Numbered from the stretch's first letter, positions 40,101 through 55,308 are shown. The stretch is 64,000 nt of DNA from Rostratula benghalensis (GCA_013399305.1 VXAI01000035.1:3270215-3334214); one strand, 5' to 3'. The notes: generated by a model not told the origin, from the sequence alone. Numbers and translations: made by a program.

Positions 40101-43100
40101 TTCTCTTCCTGACCAGAAAGGGGGACAAGTACTCCTAAGAGATACCCGCAGTGCTTCTTGACCAGTACATTGTCAGCAACTCCTACCTGTGCCAGTGTAA
40201 GTTCTAGTGCTTCAACTCGGTGTAGCCAGCAACTCAAGATCAACACAGAATATTCTCAACAGAATTCTCAATTCTGAGGTTTAGAATTTAATTTTATTTT
40301 TAATATTTTTATGAAATATCCAACATAAATAAAAAGAAACATAAGAAACATTCATTTACAGGTTTCTGGAAACTTTGATTTTAACTCACCACTATGCCAC
40401 TATAAAAGTTTGGAACAGTTTTAGAATTATTCTAGTCCCAAACTTCCTCCTACTATAAAGGCTGAAAATAAGTTTTTAAAGGATCCTTGACCATTGTGAA
40501 ACTCTTCAGCATTGCTCAGCTATTCCAAGCCATGGCACAGAGAAAAGCTGATGACCAAACACACAACTCGAACTCCGGAAAAATGAGAATAAAGCCATGA
40601 GCAAATCAGGAAGAAATTTCAACTGCAATTTTAGCTTCATGCTGTCGAAAAGGAAACACTTCCTAAATCAGCAAATACAAGGATGAACCATGTAAAGAAG
40701 ATGATATTGTACCAGTGCAAGGAAAAGGAGACATAAATCACCTATCCAGGTAAAAGAGTAAGATGTTCTTTTAAAAAAATACAATCCTCCATGCAAAGAT
40801 TTGGCAGAGATTAATTATAGTTTAAAAATCCATTAAATAGCTAATTTATTGTTTTTTAAATTCTGTATATATAAAAAAAAAATTAATGGCTACCATCTAC
40901 TGGTACAGTAAGTCTAGAACCCAAGATCACTTGTTACCCCACTACAGAGTCATCTCCTTTCTTTCATGGCAAAAAGTGAATGAAAATATGCACCCTGACA
41001 ATCAGATTATTTTCAAGCTTTTGTTGGATCACAGCTTACAGGTAATTCAGAAAGTCTGTGGTTTACTTATCAAATTCTTCATACAACAGCATGGACTTAC
41101 ATCTTCATCTCTAAAACTTAGAACTTAAGTTTTAGCAAGCTCTACTCTCCCCTAATAAAGGGGATAAAAATATAAAGGAGCGTGTACCAGAATGTCCTAT
41201 GTATCCAGAATTACTACCCTAGTCATTACAGCATTTAGACAAAGGACAAATTTTAATTGATTAGTGGGGAGGGAAAGAGACACAAGTAAAGGACAGAAAA
41301 ACCTTCCTTAAAATTAGACTGTATTCTGAACAAATAACCTTGGAGACTGCCTCTCCAGACAGCTCAGATATCTCACATGCCAGCTTCTTCTTGGGAAATG
41401 ATTGGTACAAAGAGATAAGGCCTTGTGTTATACCTGCAAAGTGGCCAGACTCAGATTTGTTTTGGTCTCTACGATAAGGAATTATGTAACCCATGATCTT
41501 CTGCACTGCACATCTGGAACTACCCTCAAGATTTTTTCATCACTGGAACTGACCAACCTTCCGTCTTTCAAATTTTCTTAACACTTAACAGTGAGTGGCC
41601 AGCACACAATCACATTCAAACTCTATAATAAAAAATGCATCCAAAAAAAAACCCAAACCAAACCCAACATACAACCGTTGGCTTCATAGCAAAGGCCTAA
41701 AGAGTATGTAAAGGCCATCAGGGAGTATGTGAGAAAACAGAGTAAGGTCTCAGGACTTTCTATCATGCTGTCCTGTGTAGACTACTCTCTCAATAAGACA
41801 TTGTGAACAAACACATTTCAGTAAACTCTTACTAAATAAAATACTGAAGTAGCTTGTTATAGTCCTCACTAAAAATATATCCGGAAGATTCCCAAGATGA
41901 AAGCTACAAGGGGCATGACCAAACTGAAACCAAACATTGCTTGTTCATCCTGATAAAAAACAGACATCCAGAAAATGTCATTTTCCCATAGCATGACAAC
42001 ATGGAATTACATATCAACTGGACAAATTAATTTATTAGATCTAGTGCTCCTGAGGACTTCCTTTAACCCCAAGGAACAATGGTCAAGTCCACATATTTTT
42101 CCAGCTTCCTTTAGTGATCTTTGTATTATTTGCCCCTGAGAGGAAGAAGTCAAGCACCTTTGCTGTAATGAACAGCTTGTCCAGAGTTCAGCAATAGCTG
42201 TATTTGTAACTGATGAGATCTGCCTGCAGCACAGATCGAGGAAGAAAGCCTGTGCCCACTTCCAACCCCCCAAACAAAATAAAACATGTTTGCTCTAAAA
42301 CAAGGCAATTATTCTCAATAACAAAACAACAAAATGCTAAAAATACTCCATCATCTTCTATATAGGTTACAGATCAATATATTGAGCTGTATGTATATAT
42401 ATATCCATAAGCATACATAAAAATACATGCATTTCAAGTACATACCCCTGAATCATTATATTCTAAAGCAGAACTTGCCTCTTACCTTTTTCTCTTATAC
42501 ATATGTTAAGAAACGAATGACCCTGTGCCTACTCATGATGACTGCAGCACAACCAGCCAGTTCTGCTGAATCAGTGTGTTCTACTTGATCCTGGAAAGAA
42601 AATACAAACATGTATTTTATGACTGGTAATTCTGCCACAAACCCATGTTTTTTAGCAGATGACTGCAGCAAGCACAGACACATTTGGCAAATGCTGCAAG
42701 CCTTCAAATGATTTGGATTACATTTGCAGCTTTAAATTCAGGGATCTATGCACTATGCCACTATTGCACTCCAATATTATGGTGAAAAAAGCTGTTAATA
42801 AAAAAGCACATTGCTTTCTACCCACTATTATTCTTCACCTAACTGTAAACCCACAGAGTGAGACAGCAACTCAAGTGTCCTTGTATTCCCAATGACCTTG
42901 ACCGTAACGCTTAATTTATAAAACTAGCCTCTGAAGTTAGTTATATTACACTACAATAGGCCTTCCAAAAATAAAGAGCTAGTAGCTTTGATACTCAACA
43001 AAAATTCACAGCCCTCTGAATTCTGTAAACTGTATTCAGCAGCTTCCCACTGATTTTGTTACAGCTAAACAACTGTTTGTTTTCAAACGATTCCCCCTAC

Positions 43101-46009
43101 AGTCTAGTTCCTTTCATTTCCTAAAGGCTTCTTCCCTCAAAAACCACCACAGCATCAACCTTCAGTAGTAGGGAGGACTGAAGCAAAAGAGTCTTCAGAA
43201 GAAACTGTCTTGTTCTCCAAACTACAACATTTCTATAGGTCAGGCGCTCATTTTCACAGGCTGCATCCTAAAAGGCAACATAGCTCAAAAATGCAACACA
43301 GCCACAAGCGAAGAAAAGAGATTTGTTTATGACAAACAGTGAATTAAGAACAAGGAGTTAGGTAAGTTACATTCATATTTTAAGGTTTGTTGGTGCTAGT
43401 ATTTGACCTGTTAGGTAGTTGAAATACTTATTAGTGCCATGAGGAAGGAGCATATGTTAGAAAAGAAATCTTAAAACTCCAGCAAAATGAACAGAGATAA
43501 TAAAAATAATCAGTACTCTGTGCATGAGAGTGATAGTGTTATACTACAATTTTCCCAGGGTTGTTTATTGTTCTTTTCAGAAATAAGCTACAGTAATAAT
43601 TCCAGGAAACTAATGAACTGAACAGTAGCACTCCTGGTAGTACTGTTTCCAAACTCAGAATAGAACCCCACAGCTTTGTATGCTAACAGAACCATTCCCA
43701 GGCGTAAGTACAATTTCTGAGGAGTCCATGTATATTTCTATCTCTCTAAGATAAGATGAATTCTGAATATTTGGGAAATAGTAGAAATTAGTATATTACC
43801 AAGTTCTTCAGAGAGGCTTCAGATGCATGGAAAAATGGAGGTGAGGGAAAACTTAACTGCACTGAAAGCCTTCAAAATGGCAAGGTTTTTCAAAGGGATG
43901 TGAAATACCTCTGGAGGCAGGGCAAGGTTATCTATACCACCACCATGTCCTGGTCTGTAGGTGGAGGAAAATGATTCAGTTTCCATGACCCCGTTGAAAA
44001 GATAGATCAATTAATGACAATTTTGTTTGCAATTTATGACAAGGCCTGTCAACTGCATCATGAACATCAAACACATTTCCCATGAACCAGTCAGTCATAC
44101 ATTAACCACAAACTTCAAGCTTCACCTGTCTGAAATGGATCAGGCCTAGCAACCTACCACTGAAACGTGATGCGCTGTTACCACTGCTCTAAGCCAGCCA
44201 GCCTCAAAGGCAAGCAACATCCAGGGCAATGGCACAGCTTTATTATTCATTGTTTTCATTCTGATCCACCTTCCTTGTTCCATTCTTCCCAGGTAATAAC
44301 TGTTTTGTCTGTAACCATTCAACGCAGAAGAACACAGATCCAATCAATCGCTGCCAGTCTCCAAAGAACACTTTGAAAAGGTATTACCTGAAGGTCCTAG
44401 AGCTTTTTGTTTACAATTCAACATTTACTCTGAGCAGCCATTTCCCCTTACAAAGATCAATGCAAAAAAATCAAAGCACGCTTACAGATATGAATGTAAC
44501 ATATTTAAACAAAAAGCAGTTTTGAAAAGTAAATTATAAGGTTTGGATTTCCTGAAAAAATGAACAACTTGACAACAAAGTCTTTTTCCAATACAGAGTT
44601 ATTGTAAAAGAATTATATTAAAATAAAAATCAAGGACAAAAAGAATAGCTACAGAAGAAAGTCAAGAATATTCACAACAATGTATAACCTAGTGATTATC
44701 AGAATTTTCACAAATTATACACACTGCTAAAAAAAGGGTAACATCACACTTGAAACAAGTACACACATTTCCACCTAAAAATTATGTGCCTACTGAGACC
44801 TAAGATCATTATAAATGAAGGAGACCCAGTGTCTCTGCTGTTCCAGTTTGCTTACTTTGAGCATTTCACAGTTTCTTATCTCTTCTGCTGATGGTTGGCT
44901 GAACTCCTCTGTCTCCTGCCCTAAAGTGGTATCACTCAGGTGCTGCTTTGGTTATACCCTACATGCATGATTTCCCTCAGGAGCTCCAAGAGGGTGACTG
45001 CCAATTACTGCAAAAGCAAAACAGAAATTGAAGAGAAATCTGACAAGCAGAGACGTGCTCAGAATAAAGAGCAGATGAAGAACAGAATAAAAGAGCTCTG
45101 AAAATACAAAATTAGAAATATCTTCCGTAAAAAAAAGAATGTAAAAAAATATATTTACAACGTCAAATGGAAGTAATCTGAACTGGCACAAATTGGAATA
45201 GCTTATAATAAATGGAAAGAGACAGAAAAAGAGGCAATTTTGATACTATGTTAAAAAAATGCAGAAAAAAGCTCAAGGCATGAAGAGATGCTAAAAAATG
45301 CTTCCATCTACTGGCAAGGATCCAACTCTGAACTACACTACAGATCCTCTATAACGTGCTACCAGTGAGAAGATGTCTTTGAGTAGGCAGGAACACATTT
45401 GCAGCCATTTTAAGGCACTTTGTTATTGCTAGATTAGTTCAACAAGGCATTATCTTAAATGCAAAACCAGATGTCAACGCTGGTATCTTAACTTCCCAGC
45501 TTGTCTGCACTCTGGAACTATCAGATGGGAGATTCAGAGAGATTGTATACAGAGGATGTATTCAGGTCCCAACTTTGCATGCATAAAAACTGTAAGAAGA
45601 AATATTATAGCAGGGGGTTACATTAATAGGAAAACAGTGTACTTAAGAGGGGAAACAGGTAAAAAGTTTGGGGACACATAATTTATGCAATATTTATCAT
45701 TATTATTATAAAATATTTATACATTGTTTATAATTATTCTATATTCCAGTTAATCTGGAAGCTAAATCTTCACGAGTGGAAAAGGTGGCATTTTTCACTC
45801 AAGTGATGAAATGCTTGGAATAATGGTAATTTACCACACACCCGATGATTTGTCACAGTTCCTTCTTGGCCTCTCTCAGATAAAGCAGCAATTTTCAGTC
45901 AGGTTTCACGTGGTATGTGCTTGTATTAAAGAATTAACCTAAGTAATAAGACTCCATACTATGCAGGAACACCCCTGCAAAGGCAGTCCTCCAGACCTGT
46001 CTTAGGATA

Positions 46010-46672
46010 CACCTGGAGTCTATATGGACTGTGTGTGTCCACAGCAACAGCAGGATGACCATGAGCCAGCACTGTGCCCTTGTGGCCAAGAAGGCCAATG
46101 GCATCCTGGTGGGTATTAGAAGGGGGGTGGTCAGTAGGTCCAGAGAGGTCCTCCTCCCCCTCTACTCTGCCCTGGTGAGACCCCATCTGGAATATTTTGT
46201 CCAGTTCTGAGCCCCTCAGTTCCAGAAGGACAGAGAACTGCTTGAGAGAGTCCAGGGCAGGGCTACAAAGGTGATGAAGGGAGTGGAGAAAGACTGAGGG
46301 GGCTGGGTCTCTTTAGCTTGAAGAAGAGGAGGCTGAGGAATGACCTCATGAATGTTTATAAATATGTAAAGGGTGAGTGTCAGGAGGATGGAGCCAGGCT
46401 CTTCTCAGTGACAGCCAATGATAGGACAAGGGCCAATGGGTGCAAGCTGGAACACAGGAGGTTCCACTTAAATATGAGGAAAAACTTCACAGTGAGGGTG
46501 AGGGAACACTGGAACGAGCTGCCCAGAGAGCAGCTCCTCCTTCTCTGGAGACATTCAAACCCCTCCTGGACATGTTCCTGTGTGACCTGATCTAGGTGTT
46601 CCTGCTCCGGCAGGGGGATTGGACTGGATGATCTTTCAAGGTCCCTTCCAATCCCTGTGATTCTGTGTGATC
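46010..46672 (+). mobile_element. CR1 LINE copy, 5'-truncated, antisense to ZFYVE9
   Basis: A GC-rich block in an AT-rich intron. It contains catgagccagcactgtgccc, then ggccaagaaggccaatggca and a typical CR1 3' end (ggactggatgatctttcaag ... ccaatccctgtgattctgtg). The last part stays open from 46318 to 46590 and gives the C-terminal ORF2 peptide with DRTRANG and [18 protein letters not shown], known from CR1 ORF2. Only the 3' 0.65 kb remains, without a complete reverse transcriptase, so it cannot move by itself. Confidence 0.93.
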
Positions 46673-49045
46673 AATAAATTAAAGTAGCAGCCATGCAGTG
46701 TAACCAGAAAAAGAAGAAAATATTTGTTTTTAAAACTCTAATTTGTTAAGGGAGACTCAGCAAATAACAACAGAATTTTTTAAAAATACCTTGTCTAAGA
46801 AACAGTTCAGGATTAGAAAACCCCATTAAAACTCACCATAAATCCATTTAATAAGAAATACTAAAAATAGCAGCAAGAGATTAAATGTCACAAATATAAA
46901 CAAGACATAGTTGCTGCTAGTCCTTTTCCTGCACCAAAAGCTCAAGCTGACCAAGTATCCTTTGGTTTTATTTCCCGTAATTCGCTGATGTTCCTAGTAC
47001 TCAATATAAATTAACCAAAGAGTAGACTGGGGCATGGCAGGCTATTTCTGTGTAATACAACACTGTAGCAGCTCACTACCCATGAATGCTGACAAAAGAT
47101 AAACTACTGCTGTGTTGAATTCCTTTGTCTTTTTTTTTTTTCCAGTCAACTGCGCAAACAGAGATGGACAAGGCCTAAAGCAGAATACAGTCTCCTGAAT
47201 TATTCCACTAATATTTGCAGCTTTTCCCTTGACTTTTCCCCCCACCATTTTAAAGCTATTATTTTCACTTTTGTCTCCAGCCAAGTTTCCATGAGGAGAC
47301 ATTCACGCGTGCCAGAGCAGCAGTAAGGCAGTCAAAAGAGCAGCAACTTCAAAGAAGGTAACCTTATAGAAAGAATCACAGTCAAATGTAACAGGGGGAG
47401 AAGAAAAATTAGAGCAGCATTATCAACCTTTGTCCTCCAGCAGATAAGAGAGAGCAGCCACCTGAAAAGGACACCTGCTTTATAACACTTTATGGTAGAA
47501 AATAAATTCCATTTCCTACCCTTTTTACTATTTCAAGGAGAAGGGAATTGCAATATTTTGCTTGACACCAAGAACCAGCCTTGCCAAAAAGTTCTTCAGC
47601 AGGCTGCAGAGGCAGAGCCCTCAGCACCTGGAGACAGGAACCAGGCGTCCTTCTTGCATAACTACTTTTGACTGTCTTGACAAATATCCATCCCCAGCTC
47701 CTTGGAAGAACAAACAGATAGGTTTACACCACAGTGCTGCCTTCAACACAAGGTTTAGGGGGTTTTTTTTGAGAGGGATACAGCTGGAAAAAAAGAAAAA
47801 AATCCTTTCCTGAACTTACTCATACACTTACAGCACTCATTTCAAAATTCAGTGGTTTATAAATCTAATGTTTTATCACACTTTGTTTCACACAACTCCC
47901 AAGTTTAAAATATTGTAAGCCACAAAAAAATTGAGCACAGTGCATTAAACATAAATTTAATATGAAATCATATTTCTGAATTTGTGCATGGATTCCACAG
48001 TGTCATCAATGTAACAATGTGCTTTTTTAAAAAAAGCAATACATTTAACATACAAAGTTGTTATTTAACTTTACTCAAATGCAAGCAAAAGTAAAATATA
48101 TAGAATAAGTATGCTTATGAGATGATTTTTTATGTTTCTGACTTCGAGAAACAGGGGTTTGATTGTTCCAAGTTAATGTTTAAATAATTTTATTCTTTAA
48201 TCTGTTAAAGTCAGGCATTATGTCTTAGAGTGGATTATTCCTGTATTCTAATACTTTAGGAGTGTTCCTTCTGTCTAATGTAGGGTGGAAACAGGAATGA
48301 ATCTCAAATACTCTTCTCATTGTTTCAGATGTTTCTTGGATTTGGGCAATATGGGAAGAAAACCAACTAAGGTCCCCTAGAACCACTAATTAAATGCCTA
48401 AAACTGCATATGAAACCCACAAGGGGCTGATACTTGCAGGCACTGTGAGCAAAATCCTTATCTGATCATAAAAACCAGAATTGCCCCGCAACCAGAACGG
48501 GACAGATGAAAAGGACAACGCGCAAAGAGGGAAACCGCTTTGCCACCATTTACCAGCCCATCAGTTCTGAGTTGTACCCACTGGGGAGAGAAGCTGCTAG
48601 AAATGACACAATTTATGCACTCGGCTGCTCTTTAGAGAAAGGACAATCTGTACAGAAAAAAAAGTCTGAAAGTCTACAGTCACTTTCTACTGAAGAGCAG
48701 TCAATCAGCTACTCAAGCTGCCTTTATCAACACACTTGCATACACCCTCTGCCCAACACTGCTGTAGTCACTTTGACTCGTTTGATAGCTATGTAACTTG
48801 ACAGTGTTCTAATATCTTCCACACACACATTTTTAAGAAATATCATAAATATAGACAGCAAACAGTTACTATTTCTCAAATCCTATGTTATGTAGAGCTG
48901 GATGACTGTCCCTGAAAAAAAGTAAAAATCAGATATCTATGATTTTTTTTTTATCTCCTGCTCCCTTCAACCTGAAATTATCACAAAGGAAGTAACTTTT
49001 AATTCCCATTTTGTGTTTATATTCATATCGCACCACGATTAAATT

Positions 49046-49079
49046 TATATATATATGTATATATATGCACACACACACC
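49046..49079. repeat. TA/CA-rich low-complexity repeat
   Basis: Alternating tatata followed by cacacaca in the first intron. Confidence 0.85.
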
Positions 49080-49384
49080 CCATGCAATTATACGCATTAT
49101 AAAACATTGTTGTCTTGTCAAATGTAGCAAAGTTCACTCCCACTTTGTGATCATGATCTAAGCAGGCTGCTGATGCTCACAGGGCATCATGTCTCCAGCC
49201 CTCTGTAACCAGTAACTCAACACAACTCAACACACCCATGGCAACAGTGGGCACCAAAACTGCTACTTCTGAGTACGATTCTCATTTATGCTAAGGTCCA
49301 TTAACATGCTTTTAACAGTGCTGAAGGGACTAAGCACTAACCAAGAGAAATTATGAGTAACCTCTAGTCAGATTTACTATAAAG

Positions 49385-49419
49385 CCCCCCCCCCCCCCTT
49401 TTTTTTTTTTTTTTTTTTT
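49385..49419. repeat. C14-T21 homopolymer junction
   Basis: Fourteen C followed directly by 21 T. Lengths of such tracts are often misread in assemblies. Confidence 0.9.
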
Positions 49420-52289
49420 CACTGCTTCAGTGGTGCAATACAACAATCAGGACATTTCCTTTAAAATTATGTAAGATTCAGAAAAGTTTTATAAATAAAA
49501 GTAAGCACCCATAATTATGTAACAGTATTGATAGTCACAGGACATAAAGGCTTAACAGCTTAAAAAAAAAAATCGAAAGTATTCATTATTAATGAGTCAA
49601 AATACAGTTTTCAGAAATCTTATGGAGCTCTAGGAACACCAAATCCTCCTAAAGTGAGATGCACTGTTTCCCAGATAGTCCAAAACTTAGAAACCTCTAC
49701 CACTTTTCTTCCTACCTCTTTTCTTTACCTCTCCTTCTTAGAATGTAGTACATTCCTGTGTTCCATTTTCTTCAGCTGTTAGTCTTATTTTCCCCTCTCA
49801 AACACATTCCTTCCTCACTCACTTCTTCCTGCATCTATTTTCTTTCTCTCTACCCAGGCTTCCTTCCTTCTAACAAAAAAAAAAGAAAACCCCTTTGTGT
49901 TTTAACATCCCTGTGCAGATCTACTGGTATAAAAAAAAAGTTGTAAGCAACCTTATTAACTGCAGGGTATTATTCCTCACTTCTAAGAATGATGGGAATA
50001 AATTCAGTAACAGTAGTGATGCGTCCACCTTACAAATATGAATTACAGTCTTTACACAAGACAGCTATTAAAAAAAAAATAAATATAATAATAGATGTGG
50101 CCAAAGTATCAGTCAAAACACAAGACATCATTGGAACTGTCAACCTGCCTTGTCCTTATTCTCATCATTATTTACTGATGTCATGGTGCCTTCATGAATT
50201 TAAACCCTCACCTCTTAGACTGTGAGATACAGTTTTTGACACACGCACTGTCTATCCAACACCCAGGACCAGCAGCACTGCCACCTGCTTCCTTCAAGCT
50301 TCTACGTATTTGAAACTTGTAGTTAAGACAAGTTTTATTAACTACATAGGAGCTACTATTTATACATTTCCTCAAGTAGAAGAACATACAACAAGCCATC
50401 TGTACAGAAATGAAGCTTAATGGCAAAAAAGGAGAGAAAATATAACCACAAAGGGCATTATAGGAAAAGCATAAGGGAATAAAACCACTGCGTATACACA
50501 CATCTTTTGCCTGTGAGTCTCAAGAAACAATTTCTAATTCAAGTCATAATAAAACCCAGATTCATTCTACAGTAGTACACATACAAACAAAAAAAAATAT
50601 GTGCTAATTCCAGAGATAGGTTAAAAAGCCTTTTACAGGTAAATTGTTAACCAAAGCTAAGGAAAATACAACACAGATGCTATTACGCCAGTACACTAAT
50701 ACAATTACTTTAAAGGACAAATGTACATATGTACATAGGGAGACTGATGCTTAAAGCTAAGTAATGACCTTTTAATGTTACATTTATAAAACAATCAAGA
50801 AAGAACTGTAGAATTCATGAAGGATACTGGGGTTTTATTCAGCCTTCATTGTTTATACAAAAACACAGTATGAAATTCCTACAATCAATGAAATTCGATG
50901 TTTCAGTTAAGAGGCTGTTTCAGTATCTATACTGTTTAAAGCAATCTGTTAATAACACTACCTAAGAAATCCACTTTGCACATACTTTCAAGTTCACCAA
51001 ATAAGAGGTCATTAAAAGACTAATTTGAATTAACAGAGCACTCACAATGTAATTTTGTAACACGATGCTTCAATAAATATCAAACTGGCCAGCAAAGAGG
51101 AACAATAGCTATATACTGAAGTATAAACCCCAAAAAGGGCAGAGTTCAGATACCTGTGCCTTTCTCTACAAAACGTAAATCTCAGAAGTAAGCTATAGCA
51201 TGTATTTCTACTGCATTGCAATAGATCGTGCAGACGATAGATGACTGCTAGATAAATAAATAAATTAATTAAAAAATAGGCAAAGAGGGAACTTTCCTCT
51301 TGCACAATGTTAATTCATATTAAATGTTCATTTATCTGCGTTACAGTGCAGATAGGGAATAAAAAATTACATTGACATGATTGGTTCATTGGGTGTATTT
51401 TAACCATTTTAACTTTCCTGTCTCCTCCACCCTACAAAGCAAATTCAGCATTCAGTCTCAGTAACACAAATAAGAAGAGGTCTTACATGTTGATAAGCGT
51501 TCAGTTACTAGCACTTTTCAAGTGTTGTATCTTTAATCTGATCTCCTGCAGCAATTTAGATTACGGAATCATATTGTTCACTTACTAATTTTTATGCTCA
51601 TCTTTAAAAAAATAAAACAAAAACATTCATAAAAATTAGTATCTGCACAGTAAAACTAAATCCAAATGACTGTCCTCCAAGGAAAAAGCAAGCCGCTATA
51701 TGTATTTTTGGCAGCAACCTGCTGGGCAATCAATACCCACACAGCTCTGGAAAAACAGAATTATGGTGTTATGTGAGAAAGCTGGGGTTATTGCAGACAG
51801 GGAAGGAAGTGAAGAGATACTAAGGGACAAAAAGGATTTAAATCTACAGAAAAACAAGCTTCTTTCATCCCACTGATGGTAGAACAGGATGCTTACCAAT
51901 AAAGTAGCTCAAAGGACTTGGCCATGTATACCATCAGATTCAGTCTACAATACAAAACTCACTCAATACATCTTCTAATTCAAAACAAAACATAGTTCTC
52001 TCTGACCCCAGGTCTTGCAAGAATTTTCGTGCTACTTAACAAAAATATTTTACGAACTCTGAAGAATTATGGGTGGAAAAGAAGTCCTAGCCATTAGAAA
52101 GTAATTGGGAATTAGATTCCCACTGTTTCAGCTGGAGTGACGGGAGCTCCTTTATCACTGGACCAGCACGTTCCACTGACTCAACCACTAAGCTCTTTTG
52201 AGCACTGGCCTAATCAAGCCCAGTTCTCCGTCCTCAGACTTGCATGACGTCAGGCAATGTGCTCCCTGGATCTGTGATGTCCTGAGAAC

Positions 52290-52350
52290 ACAGGTAAGCA
52301 TAATCCCCATTCCACAGCTGGTGGAACTGACACACGCAGAGATCCAAGAC
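52290..52350 (-). mobile_element. MIR-like relic (possible)
   Basis: Plus-strand 'taatccccattccacagctg', then gtggaactgacacacgcagag, resembles the reverse complement of the MIR core (CTCTGTGCCTCAGTTTCC..TGTAAAATGGGGATAATA). It is short and diverged. Confidence 0.4.
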
Positions 52351-52829
52351 ACACATTCTTCTCTTTCATATCATGCTTGTTTGAGAAATCACCAGCACCA
52401 GACATCGCCCCCCTCCACTCTCTTCTGCAATAGTTCACTGAGCTCATTTGCTTTTTCTTCCATACATCAAAAGCAGAAAAGGTAAATGTGCTACCTCTTC
52501 AGTCACTGCACTTTCCAACCCGGTGTAGAAACAAAATTAATTTGATTTTGTTTAAATTTATACGCAAAGCTCAAAGCTGCAAAACTTGAAGAGGGAATAC
52601 AAATTTAATTCTGCCAGGCATCTTCAGCAGATGGCTGGAGCAGGGATTACCTGTCACCCCCACAGAGATCATCAAAATCTACCTCAGGTACTGGATGTGC
52701 AGCACACCCAACATCAGAATGAGGTCTGACACAACATAGACCAGAGGAATCTAGATCACCAGCAGTGGGGCCTCGTATCCTACTGCTAATGACAACTTTC
52801 TTAAACCTTCCTCTTAAAATCCAACTATT

Positions 52830-52847
52830 AAAAAAAAAAAAAAAAAA
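52830..52847. repeat. A18 homopolymer
   Basis: Uninterrupted A-run followed by GA-rich sequence. Confidence 0.9.
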
Positions 52848-53825
52848 GAAAGAGAAAGAACATAATCAAAGCTGTGGAGGAAGAAAAGGAAATAGATGAG
52901 AGAACAGTTTCACTGTCCAGGTTACAAGAAAGGTAAGAAAGAGAAGTATAGTAAATCATAACTAAGAAACAAAAAACTCACAGATCTGAAAATATCTGCA
53001 ATTTTTGACCCATAGTATCTCCCAAAACTCCAATAATCTGGCTGACCAACTGCTCAAGCAATAAATTTTATGTGTTCACATGATTTGCCAATTTTTCTTG
53101 ACTTTCTAAGAGCTATATACACTATAAATACTATAAATTCATAGTTTCAAAAAGCTTGGCCTTTATTTTAGTCATCTAAATCAATTGTCTAGATTGCACT
53201 TGGAGTGCAAACAGGTAAGCCAACATGTACGCTGAGTTCAAAGCAGAGTTTTGACACTACAAAACTGAATCTGGAAATAGAAAAGCTCCTCTAATAGTCA
53301 GTGTCATTCACAGATAAAGGAGCTATTATGCGATTTAGAAAGCTCTTTGATCTGCTTCTTACAGTGAACATTACCAACTCCTTTTAAGTTCATCATACTA
53401 CTTTTTCAAAAAATGTACTGGCATATGTTCTTCCATTGATGATAATCTACGAATTTTCTCATGTATTTCACCCACATTACTTTCCCAAATAAAATTTTAA
53501 ACTTAGAGTGAAATACAAATGTTCTACTTGAAGCATGTGTATAAAGATTTGAGTTCTACTATTTATTTAAAAAAAGCTTCAGTATATTAGAGAAATAAAC
53601 AAAAACTTACACACCACAGTAATTTTAAAAATTGCAAGAATCCAGAAGTAAGGCTGGTAAGTATTACTAGGGCAGCTCTGCCACTTCCTTAATTGATAGA
53701 GCACACGAGAATCTCTCACATAGCTATGGCCTAATTTCAAATTATCACCTGATACGAAACGACCTCTGGATCCTTTGTATACTGGGGAGAGGGAAGGATA
53801 GGTTTCTCCCAGCTACCACTTCAGT

Positions 53826-53845
53826 AAAAAAAAAAAAAAAAAAAA
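53826..53845. repeat. A20 homopolymer
   Basis: Uninterrupted A-run in the first intron. No retroposed gene was recognised just upstream. Confidence 0.9.
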
Positions 53846-55288
53846 GCACTGAACTTAAGCCATATACTAAACATTTTGCCTTTTTATGCAGGCCCACAAC
53901 TGATGTTCAGCAAAACTGAAGTACAAGAAATCAGCAAGTAAGATCCACAATGAAACATAACCTGTAAGTATAGTCATAATCTGGTAGACAGCGTGTCTTT
54001 TCTGACTCTTAACTGAACAAGGGATTTTCTCAATGCAAGCTTCGCTAATCATGCCTAATGCCACTGTCACTAATAGAGAATAGCTGGGGGACAGTCCCAA
54101 AATAGTTACCAAACTGTGATCTACAACACAGCAGTATCTTCATGCATAGATAATAACAGAAAAAAGCAGCTCCAGCCTTGTTGTACGTTAGATTTTAGTG
54201 CTTTTTTCTAACCACTGCAAATGTCAGTTCAGCTTGAGCTAGGCCAAAAAGCAAAGACAGTAGCGAAGACACATTACTGCATGATTTTATATACAAAGCC
54301 ATGCCCTAAACCCAGGGTTCAGCATCAGTACCAAAATTATCAGCTGACACCTCCAGCCTCTACTAGAAAGCTTTCCAGCTTTGTTACTATGCTGGAACCA
54401 AACCAGTAACAGAAATCCAACAAAACAATTTTAACAAAAATTATTAACTGGCAATACCATTTTCCAATTGTGAAGTCCTACTCAACCTCATTATGCAATG
54501 AATCTCTTAAAAAAATTCCTCAAGCTTCCTGTTGATACTGAAAGGAGGGGTGAAAAGTACAGAAAACAGAAGCAAAATACATACCAGTAGCATGCAATAC
54601 AATTAATGACAGAAAAACCTAGACTATCCTAGGGAGCATACCAGAATGCTTCAGAGTATTCCTTTCAACAACTGATAACAACTGATACTACGGTCACCCC
54701 ACTGCCTCATAAGGTAGATCTGTAGCTTCAGTTGTCGTCAAGTACCAGAGATATAAATTAATACATACAACAAACAAGACAGAAATATTTATATAAGCTA
54801 TGTACGACACAGAGACTGAATATAGAGGGTACAGTCATTAGCATTATCTGCAAATAATTCCATATGAAGGTTAGTAATTGCTAATCAAGAACACAGACAA
54901 ATGAGAAACCAAAGCAAGTGGAAATTCAACACTAAGTCCGTGTTTTCATTTGCCCAACATAGAGTGGACACTGGGAATAGATTATGTGAGAAGTTTACTA
55001 TATGGACATCAGACCTTCAAAAAATAACATATGGTCAAACTGCCAAATATTGATATTTTCAAATTATCGATTTTTACATAGAAGCAAAAAACTTTTAAAG
55101 TTTTTTTAAGCTCTCTCCTCACTGGCCTTCATAACTATGACAACTATTCCCTTAGTTTATACTTAGACTGAAGATATCACACAAGCTATTCAGAGAGCAC
55201 TCTACTCCACACTTTCCAAACCACAGAAAATCTACAGACTGCAACTCCAATTCGAACTTGTTTTTCACATAGTTTATCACTTTTCTTC

Positions 55289-55308
55289 TTTTTTTTTTTT
55301 TTTTTTTT
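55289..55308. repeat. T20 homopolymer
   Basis: Uninterrupted T-run in the first intron. Confidence 0.9.
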
